Part shown: piece by piece, positions 26,284 through 34,000 of the stretch
How the letters are laid out: each line of letters starts with the position of its first letter
How positions within the stretch are numbered: position 1 is the first letter of the stretch
Source: Chitinimonas sp. BJB300
GTDB taxonomy: Bacteria > Pseudomonadota > Gammaproteobacteria > Burkholderiales > Chitinimonadaceae
Direction: 5' to 3'
Assembly: GCF_002735695.1 (NCBI RefSeq)
Contig: NZ_PDZH01000039.1
Location: 1 to 36,924, forward strand
Length of the DNA: 36,924 nt
Made by a program: the position numbers and the translations under genes
Notes under the pieces: generated by a model
Databases searched by the model: none
Seen by the model: the letters and a program-made list of their open reading frames with translations, nothing else
Told to the model about the DNA's origin: nothing

Positions 26284-27221
26284 AAATGCTGACGCAATTA
26301 CGTACTGCGCTGCTGGTGCTTTGCTCGGCCGCTGCCCTGGCAGGCATGCATATGGTGAACGATGCCCAGGGCCGTGCTGTTGCCGTGCCCGATGCGCCAC
26401 GCCGTATCGTGGCGTTGTCGGAGCTTGATCTGGATGCCGTACTGGCGCTGGGTATCAAGCCTGTTGGCGCCACCTTGGGGCGTGGGCAGGGCACTATGCC
26501 GCGTTATCTCGGTACCGCTGCAACGGGCATCACGCCGGTTGGCCAGTTTGCCAGCCCGGTGCTCGATAAGGTATTGGCGCTCAAGCCCGACTTGATCCTG
26601 GCTGGTGGTATGCCCGATGCGGAAATGCTGGCGCTGCTGGGTAAGGTCGCGCCTACCGTGGTGAGCTATAAGCTGGGCGAAGATTGGCAGACTGCACTGC
26701 GCCGTATTGCGGATATGACCGGGCGTACCAACGAGGCACAAACCGTCTTGTCGGGCTATCAGCAGAAAACCAGTGCACTACGCGGCCGCCTGGGGCCTGC
26801 CGCTGGCGCACGTGTCAGCGTGGTGCGTTGGAACCCGCAAGGCCCGGCGTATATGTTGCGCGATGCTTTCTCCAGCAAGGTGCTGGCGGATATCGGCCTG
26901 CAACGCCCGGCAGGGCAGGACCAGGCCGGCATCGCCCACTCGCCCCCTTTGAGCATGGAATCGCTGCAACGTATCGATGGCGATTGGCTGTTTGTGGGCA
27001 CACTGGCGGCAGATGGCCAAGCCAGCGAGGCGATGTCTGCCGCACGCCACAGTTCAGCCTTCCGGCAGTTGGCAGCGGTGCGCAATGGCCGCATGGTGGC
27101 GGTGGATGGTTCGCTTTGGACCAGTCTGGGCGGCCCACTGGCAGCACATGCCATGCTGACGGAAGTTGAGAAGGTAATGACCAGCCCATCGGCCCCCAAG
27201 CCCGCTGTGCCCAAACCATAG
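26280..27221 (+). CDS. periplasmic ferric-siderophore binding protein (FepB/FhuD/BtuF fold)
   Basis: The protein has 313 residues with a signal peptide (LLVLCSAAALAG, about 1-22). No proper lipobox is seen: the Cys is preceded by Leu, not Gly/Ala/Ser, so a soluble periplasmic protein is likely. The type III binding-protein pattern is clear: VPDAPRRIVALSELDLDAVL, ALGIKPVGATLG, VLALKPDLILAGG and a long inter-lobe helix. It delivers the ferric siderophore to the two permeases encoded directly downstream. The C-terminus ends in an unusual proline-rich tail, APKPAVPKP. Confidence 0.9.
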   Translation: MKMLTQLRTALLVLCSAAALAGMHMVNDAQGRAVAVPDAPRRIVALSELDLDAVLALGIKPVGATLGRGQGTMPRYLGTAATGITPVGQFASPVLDKVLALKPDLILAGGMPDAEMLALLGKVAPTVVSYKLGEDWQTALRRIADMTGRTNEAQTVLSGYQQKTSALRGRLGPAAGARVSVVRWNPQGPAYMLRDAFSSKVLADIGLQRPAGQDQAGIAHSPPLSMESLQRIDGDWLFVGTLAADGQASEAMSAARHSSAFRQLAAVRNGRMVAVDGSLWTSLGGPLAAHAMLTEVEKVMTSPSAPKPAVPKP

Positions 27222-27229
27222 GTCGCAGC

Positions 27230-28255
27230 ATGCATGTTCACTTCACAGGTAGACCGCCAAGTGCGCTCTACCTTGCTTTGCTTATACTGCCCGCGTTGGC
27301 AGTATCGTCGCTTCTGCTGGGGGCGGGTCCAATCGGGCCCGCAGAAAGCCTGAAGCTTTTGTTGGGTCAGGCTGATGCGCAATCGGTGTCTGCTTTGCCT
27401 GTCCTGCTCGATTTACGGTTGCCGCGCACCTTGGCGGCCTTATTGGTTGGCAGTGCGTTGGGGGTAGCCGGGGGCTTGTTGCAAGCGGTTACCCGCAACC
27501 CCCTGGCAGAGCCCGGCTTGCTCGGTGTCAATGCAGGCGCTGCGCTGGGTGTGGTGCTGGGGATTACCTATGCCGGCGCACAGAGTGGCCCAGCGTATCT
27601 GCTTTGGGCGGGCATGGGCGCGATGGCAGGCAATGCTTGCGTGTTGGCGGCAGCTCATTGGCGGCCTGCACCACATGCACCGTTGCGGTTGGTACTGGCC
27701 GGTGTGGCGTTGGGCGCAAGCTTTCAGGGACTGACGGCGACGTTGTTGCTGGGCCAGCCGGCAGCTTACGAGCAATATCGTTTCTGGGAACTGGGTTCCC
27801 TGGCGGGCGTTACGCTTGCGCTGTGTGCGTGGGCTGCGCTGCCCATCGTATCCGGTTTGGTTGGCGCGCTGATTTTGGCGCGTCCCTTGTCGGCGTTGCT
27901 GCTGGGAGATGATTTGGCGCGCAGCCTGGGCCATCGGCCAGTCGTCTTGCGGTTGGCTGTTGCTGTGACGGTAACGTTGCTTACCGGCAGCGCCGTGGCT
28001 TTGTGTGGCCCGGTCGCCTTTCTTGGTTTGCTGGCGCCTTTCCTGGCGCGGGGTTGGGTGGGTAGCGATCTTTCACTGCAACTGCCGGTCGCGGCCGGGC
28101 TGGGGGCCAGCTTGCTATTGGCCGCCGACCTATGCGCTCGGTTGGTCGCCCAACCGTTTGAAACGCCGCTGAGTGCGCTGACAGCTTTGTTGGGCGCACC
28201 GCTGCTGGTATGGCTGGCACGCCGTGATTTGGCAACCAGTGGGGTGAAATCATGA
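27230..28255 (+). CDS. FecCD-family siderophore ABC permease 1
   Basis: This 341-residue integral membrane protein has about 9-10 hydrophobic segments. Signatures are DLRLPRTLAALLVGSALGVA, GLLQAVTRNPLAEPGLLGVN (the FecCD coupling region), and GPVAFLGLLAPFLAR near the C-terminus. It is FepD-like and pairs with the next gene in the inner membrane. Its stop overlaps the start of permease 2 (ATGA). Confidence 0.94.
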   Translation: MHVHFTGRPPSALYLALLILPALAVSSLLLGAGPIGPAESLKLLLGQADAQSVSALPVLLDLRLPRTLAALLVGSALGVAGGLLQAVTRNPLAEPGLLGVNAGAALGVVLGITYAGAQSGPAYLLWAGMGAMAGNACVLAAAHWRPAPHAPLRLVLAGVALGASFQGLTATLLLGQPAAYEQYRFWELGSLAGVTLALCAWAALPIVSGLVGALILARPLSALLLGDDLARSLGHRPVVLRLAVAVTVTLLTGSAVALCGPVAFLGLLAPFLARGWVGSDLSLQLPVAAGLGASLLLAADLCARLVAQPFETPLSALTALLGAPLLVWLARRDLATSGVKS

Positions 28256-29319
28256 GTGCGCCAGATAGGTCATCCATCCTGCTTGAGCCGGGTTTGGTGC
28301 CCGTACGCCTGGGACGCGTGTCTTTCTTGTTTGCGCGGCGTGCGCTGCTGGCAGATGGCTTGCTGGCGATGGCTGTCTTGCTCGCCATGATGTTTGCGTT
28401 GCAAGCCGGTTCGACTTGGATCAGCCCACGGGAATTGCTGGCTTTGGTGTCCGGCAAGGGCGATGGCGCTGTGCAGTTGCTTGTTTATGAGTTCCGGTTG
28501 CCACGCGCGGTAGTCGGCTTGCTGGCGGGCGCGGCGCTTGGGTTGGCAGGCTGCTTGTTGCAAGCGCTGACGCGCAACCGATTGGCGACGCCCGATCTGC
28601 TCGGCTTGGCCGATGGGGCTACCTTGGCCATGCTGTTGGCGTTGATCGCGGGCAGCACCGGCATGCTTGGGCCTTGGTGGGTTGGGCCGCTTGGTGCATT
28701 GGCTGCGGTATGCCTGCTGCTGTTGCTGGCAGGCCGTATGGGCACGCAGGGCCAGCGCTTGTTGATTGTGGGCTTGGCGCTGGGTGCGCTGTTGCGCGCG
28801 GGGCTGGAGTTGGCAATGTCCCGGCAGGAACTGCTCCACGCCAGTGCTTTGTATAGCTGGAGCCTGGGCAGCCTGAACGGGCGTGGCTATACCGCCGCTT
28901 TGCCGCTGGCTGTGGGGTTGGTCGTATTGCTGCCGATTACTTTGTTCAGCCATCGCCGGTTGGTGCTATTGCGTTTTGAGTCGGATCTCGCGTCCAGCCT
29001 GGGTTTGTCGTTGCGGATGTGCCAGTGGCAGGCATTACTCACGGCGGTGGCGCTGGCCGGTTTGGCAATTGGTTTATGTGGGCCCATCGCTTTTGTCGCA
29101 CTCGCAGCCCCTTTGCTGGCAGAAAAACTTAGCGGTGGTGGTCGATTAGCCTTACTGGGCAGCGCCCTTGCCGGATCGATGCTGGTGGTGCTGGCCGATA
29201 CCGTAGCACGCATCCTGGTGCCGGATACCGACCTGCCTGTAGGTGTTGTTTGTAAATTACTTGGCGGCCCCTGTTTGTTATGGCTGTTGTTCGCCGAGCA
29301 CGAGAGGAGGCATCCATGA
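28252..29319 (+). CDS. FecCD-family siderophore ABC permease 2
   Basis: This 355-residue paralogue of the previous gene has YEFRLPRAVVGLLAGAALGL, CLLQALTRNRLATPDLLGLA and GPIAFVALAAPLLAEK. A 30-residue cytoplasmic N-terminal extension precedes the first membrane helix, as in FepG-type partners. It overlaps permease 1 by 4 bp, and the ATPase start overlaps its stop by 4 bp, giving a tightly coupled trio. Confidence 0.94.
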   Translation: MSAPDRSSILLEPGLVPVRLGRVSFLFARRALLADGLLAMAVLLAMMFALQAGSTWISPRELLALVSGKGDGAVQLLVYEFRLPRAVVGLLAGAALGLAGCLLQALTRNRLATPDLLGLADGATLAMLLALIAGSTGMLGPWWVGPLGALAAVCLLLLLAGRMGTQGQRLLIVGLALGALLRAGLELAMSRQELLHASALYSWSLGSLNGRGYTAALPLAVGLVVLLPITLFSHRRLVLLRFESDLASSLGLSLRMCQWQALLTAVALAGLAIGLCGPIAFVALAAPLLAEKLSGGGRLALLGSALAGSMLVVLADTVARILVPDTDLPVGVVCKLLGGPCLLWLLFAEHERRHP

Positions 29320-30158
29320 ACATGCCGGGAAATACGGAAGTCCTGAGACCCCATCTCAGTGTTGAGAAGCTGGTCGCTACGCACGGCACGCGTGAAGTGC
29401 TGCATGGGGTGGATGTCACGGTGTATCCAGGGGAACTATTGGCGATTGTTGGCCCCAATGGTTGCGGTAAATCAACGCTGCTGCGTTGTATGGCGCGCTT
29501 GCATCAACCCAGCGCGGGCAAGGTCCTGCTTGATGGGCTGGATATGTCCCGCTTGCGTGCCCGTGAGGTGGCTAAGCAACTGGCCTTGCTGCCACAAAGC
29601 CCGATTGCGCCGGAAGGCATCAGCGTTGCAGGTCTGGTGCGCCATGGCCGTCATCCGCACCAGGGTTTGTTCAGCCAATGGTCGAGCGAGGACGAACGCG
29701 CTGTTCGTCATGCGCTGGCTGCGACTGAAGTCAGCGCACTTGCCGAAAGACGGCTCGACGAATTGTCGGGCGGGCAACGGCAACGTTGCTGGCTGGCGAT
29801 GGCCTTGGCGCAGGAGACCCCCATTCTGCTGCTGGATGAACCGACCTCGATGCTTGACCTTGGCCACCAGCTGGAAGTGCTGGGCCAGCTCAAGCGTTTG
29901 GCCGCATTGGGGCGCAGTGTGGTCCTGGTTTTGCACGATTTGGCGGCAGCTGCGCGTTACGCCGACCGTCTGCTGGCGCTGCGTGATGGACGCGTAGTAG
30001 CCAATGGTGCACCACGTACGGTAGTAACGCCTGATCTGATCCGGCAGCTCTATGGTGTCGATGCCGACGTGCTGCAGGCACCCGGTGATGGCGCGCCAGT
30101 GGTGGTACCCAAGGTGGGGTCACGTACGCCAGCGGAAGTTGAATTCACCCACCTATAG
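29316..30158 (+). CDS. siderophore ABC transporter ATPase (FepC-like)
   Basis: The protein has 280 residues from ATG 29316, preceded by GAGGAGG; the frame is open 12 codons further upstream inside the permease gene. It has Walker A GPNGCGKST (46-54), Q-loop LLPQSP, signature LSGGQRQR (150-157), Walker B LLLDEPTSMLD (171-181) and an H-loop VLHDLAAA. It powers import of the ferric siderophore through the FecCD pair. The last 25 residues past the Walker domain are not conserved in FepC as I know it. Confidence 0.95.
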   Translation: MNMPGNTEVLRPHLSVEKLVATHGTREVLHGVDVTVYPGELLAIVGPNGCGKSTLLRCMARLHQPSAGKVLLDGLDMSRLRAREVAKQLALLPQSPIAPEGISVAGLVRHGRHPHQGLFSQWSSEDERAVRHALAATEVSALAERRLDELSGGQRQRCWLAMALAQETPILLLDEPTSMLDLGHQLEVLGQLKRLAALGRSVVLVLHDLAAAARYADRLLALRDGRVVANGAPRTVVTPDLIRQLYGVDADVLQAPGDGAPVVVPKVGSRTPAEVEFTHL

Positions 30159-30172
30159 AACGGGAGTTTTGC

Positions 30173-30952
30173 ATGGAATTTGCAGGCAAAGTGGCGCTGG
30201 TCAGTGGCGCGGCGCAAGGTATTGGCGCAGCAGTTGCTCATATGCTGGCTGCAGGTGGTGCAACGGTTGCATTGCTTGACCGTGACGCGGCGGGGTTGAC
30301 GCATCAGGTCACCGAATTGCAGCGTAGTGGGCGTAAAAAAGCCCTGGCCCTTCCCGCCGACCTGCGGGATGGCATGGCCATCAACGCCGCAGTGGTGCGG
30401 TGCGAACTGGAGTTGGGCGCGATTGACATCCTGGTCAATGTCGCCGGCATCTTGCGGCCCGGTAGCATCCTGGGGATGAGCGATACCGATTGGGCCGATA
30501 CCTTTGCCGTCAATACAACTGGCCCCTTCCAGCTTTGTCGGGCAGTGGCCCAAGGCATGGTGCGACGGGGCAGAGGGGCAATCGTTACCGTGGGTTCCAA
30601 TGCGGCGGCGGTGCCCAGGTTGAATATGGCGGCCTATTGCGCATCCAAGGCGGCAACCGCCCATTTCATGCGTTGCCTGGCGCTGGAGCTGGCTCCGCAT
30701 GGTGTTCGTTGCAATACGGTGTCGCCGGGTTCCACGCATACCGCAATGCAGCGTCAGCTCTGGACCAGCGCGGATAGCGCCCAGAAGGTGATCGATGGCG
30801 ATATGGATGCCTGGCGTTTGGGCATTCCACTGGGCCGCATCGCTGACCCTGATGACATTGCCGAAGCCGTGTGTTTTTTAGCGTCCGACCGAGCACGGCA
30901 GATCACGATGCATGACCTGCGTGTGGATGGCGGCGCTACGTTGGCAGCTTGA
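30173..30952 (+). CDS. entA: 2,3-dihydro-2,3-dihydroxybenzoate dehydrogenase
   Basis: This 259-residue short-chain dehydrogenase oxidises 2,3-dihydro-2,3-DHB with NAD to 2,3-dihydroxybenzoate. It shows the cofactor-binding [12 protein letters not shown] (11-22), NVAG, and the catalytic Tyr155/Lys159 in YCASKAA. The sequence order [15 protein letters not shown] and [20 protein letters not shown] matches EntA. The gene is separated from entCEB by the NRPS and uptake genes and follows the ATPase after 14 bp, so its supply depends on the uptake transcript. Identity as EntA rests on SDR features plus context. Confidence 0.92.
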   Translation: MEFAGKVALVSGAAQGIGAAVAHMLAAGGATVALLDRDAAGLTHQVTELQRSGRKKALALPADLRDGMAINAAVVRCELELGAIDILVNVAGILRPGSILGMSDTDWADTFAVNTTGPFQLCRAVAQGMVRRGRGAIVTVGSNAAAVPRLNMAAYCASKAATAHFMRCLALELAPHGVRCNTVSPGSTHTAMQRQLWTSADSAQKVIDGDMDAWRLGIPLGRIADPDDIAEAVCFLASDRARQITMHDLRVDGGATLAA

Positions 30953-30957
30953 TCACA

Positions 30958-30984
30958 GGCTCGCTTTGTAAAAGCGGGCCTTTG
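30958..30984 (+). terminator. intrinsic terminator after entA
   Basis: GGCTCGCTTT and AAAGCGGGCC pair across a short loop (one G-U pair), followed by TTTGATT. It begins 5 nt after the entA stop and would end the siderophore operon before the convergent toxin gene. Confidence 0.75.
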
Positions 30985-31059
30985 ATTATCCTAAAACGTC
31001 GCGCGCCGACTTGAAGCCCCCCAAGCTCTACACCTGCTGTTTCTCGCTCTGCCTGCTGA

Positions 31060-34000
31060 CTATTTGAGTATCTCGTACAGTGGGTTCAGCGCGCGTTCCC
31101 TTTGTTCTACGCCTGGCAGGATCAAGGTAGCAGTGGTATTCAGCATGTTTGGTACGGAGTATGCGTTCTTCAAGACCAATGATTTATCACTTGAGCTTTC
31201 CGCGATGATCCAGTCATCTCCCAGCCGTTCTGTCTGTAACGTATGGGGGGTGGGCATGGTGAGTGAAATTTTCATTTCGCCAGTACTGGTTTCATTCACA
31301 TGGCTAAGATCGACGACCACATTTTGGTAGTGGGCCCACTGCGCTGAATCCAGTGTTAGCTGCATCCGGGTGCGTGGGCTTACAACTAGCTGCGTTATCC
31401 CTCTAATCAATGGAGGGAGTGTGCTGGTCTCGTTTTGCACGGAGAGGGTGTTACCCAGCAGGGACAAGCCAGGAAAGGATGTCGATTTGGCCGCGGGAAC
31501 CCATGTATCGGCGAGCAGTTTTGTTCCTTGGCCAAATGCCTGCGATAAACCGGCATTGTCGAGTAATGGCTGCTTGTACAGCGTGGCCGAATTGGCGTCG
31601 TAGAGCCAAGCGTATTGCTTGCTGACATCAAGCCCCAATAGCTGCAGGGTACGCGGTAGGTTGGGATCAGCGATGACGATAATGTCTTCTTTCAACCAGA
31701 CAGATAATGCGGTGTCGTCTGAGCGTTTGATGTCCAGTACCGACAGGGTATTGTCTGTTTCCGACAGCGTCTTAAGGTCTTGCCACCATGCAGGGTGATG
31801 CTTGAGCCACGATTGCGTGACAGCAGTCAGGGTGTAATTGCTTTTGGTATCAAATTGTTTCACCAACCCCTCCTGCGTGATGAGGTAAAGCTGGCCATTG
31901 ACGACGGATACCTGGGGAGTGTCGTGAATGTACTCGTGCCAGACCATTGACTGGCTGCGCTTCTGGCGATACACCAGCTTTTCTTTGGCGCTATAGAAAT
32001 CAAATACCTCACTACCATCCTCTGCTCTATAACCGCTATTTACCAGGGTAAGATCTATAGGCGTGAGCCTGCTTGAGGCGTTATTTTGCAGCGAGGGATT
32101 GAATATTGGTTTGATCACAGCGCCGTCTCGACTGCGTAGCCAGTAACGTTGTTGTAACGTCATTTGCGGGTCGAAATGATCAACGACAACAAATCCCTCC
32201 TGCGGCAGGTCTGCCTGTCGCGGGGTGGGTGAGTCAGTCGCAATGCTTTGCACGCCAGCAAGATAAGGGCGTAAGGCGACTGCCAGGTCTGGTACGTTGT
32301 TGGTACTTAGTTGCGCCAAAAGCGCGGTGCTGGCGCGCACCCGGACCAGTTCCAGTGTGTCTCTGATAATACGGTAAGTTGCCGCTCCCTGGTCTCCCGG
32401 CAGGTTTGCCGCCAAACAAACGACGCCCATTTCCTGCCATACGGTCAGGCTACCGGTGTTTGACGGTAAACAATAACGGGTGCGTATTTCCCCGCTATTT
32501 ATGTCGACCTGGAGTACTTGGTGGGGTATAGAGAGGCGATCATAGAAGTATGCGTAGCTTCCAGACTGGGTGACCAGCACAGCATCGGGATAGCCCTTGG
32601 CGTACAGGTAGCGTCCTTTCTCTACGTCATAATAAGCGCGCGGGATAGTTGGTTGGGTCGGTTGGCCATCTGGCGTGGGGGGAACATAGTGAAGCACTTC
32701 TACATAATCGCTAGCGAACATATGCTGACGGGCCAAGGTTTGTAGTTGACTATTCAGATTTTCCCCGCGCTGTTTTAGTTGCGTTGCATCTATTACGTTG
32801 GTTATGGGCTTCTCACGCTTAATGCCTAGGTCCAACCTCACTATTTGGTCGTCTTGCTTAATGACACTGATTTGTTGGGGGGCGACGTTATCCGGAAGCG
32901 AGAGAGTGATACCGCCTATTGATAAAGTACCTGTACCAAAGACAATGTCGCGATTGGGCAGCCCACGTGCATCGAGTACCCATTTAGTGTTTGCTGGCTC
33001 GTCTGATTTGAGAGTCAGTCGGCTGCCTGGCTGTAAACCGACTACATACTGACCACTTTGAGCCTGCAATGTGTAATGCAAATGGCCGTGCATATTATTC
33101 GGCAGCATCGGCATTTGTATGTTGCGTATTTGATTGTCCAATATCAATTTTATGTCTGTTGATACGTATTCAATGAAAATCTTTTCAATGATTTGTTCCG
33201 ACGGAAAGATATAGAAATCAAAATCAAAGTCGTATTTTTCCTCTAGCTTACGCAGAATGTTAAAACCGTGGTCAGCACCAGAAAATAGGTGTTTTGTCGT
33301 CGCACCAGGCAACAGGTTGTAGCGGTAATCGATGTAATACTGGGGGGTAGCTGGCAGCAAAAGCATGGTGGCCCCTGGACTGGTGCCAAGCAGGTTGCTA
33401 TTCGCCGGTAATGTGGCTTCCGAGTTGATGCCAAGCCTGTTGCGAATATTCAGCGCCTGCCCACGATCATGGACACTCGTTGGCATATCGCCAGCCCAGA
33501 AGAAGTAATTGATGTACCCCGAGCCGGTGATGCCGTGGTGGGAGCGATAGAGCATCGGTGAAGAGAAGGTGGTGCGACGGTTTTTCAGGTCGAGGGTTTC
33601 GATTACGGCAAAGGGCATCGGAACCAGCAGCTGTTTGTCGGCATCGTAATGATACCCACCGCTGGTGGCGCCAGTCTGAGTGGAATAAGCCGCTTTCAAC
33701 TGAGCGAAATGCTGGCCGACTTCCTCTGCATTCTGGGCGATGTCCGAGAATGTCTTGACGAGGGCCGATATGCCCACTCCCAGGCCTGCCAGAAGCACGC
33801 CGGCAGGTGTCGTGAAGGCAGCTATTCCTTCTCCCAGAAGGCTTGTTCCCATCACGGCGAGACCGGCGGAATCGAATGCGAGACGGGTGCCGAAAATAGC
33901 TTTTTGTTGTTCGCTACAAGCTTGGCTGAGTTCGTAAATATCCAGCCCAATGCTTGCCAGATGCAACCCAATACCGGTCCCTGTCAGAAATTTGCTAGCG

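Noticed and set aside
24901-26400. 499-codon open frame on the minus strand across the NRPS end, repeat and SIP gene
   Set aside because: It runs antisense through two clear genes and a non-coding repeat, with no recognisable domain.
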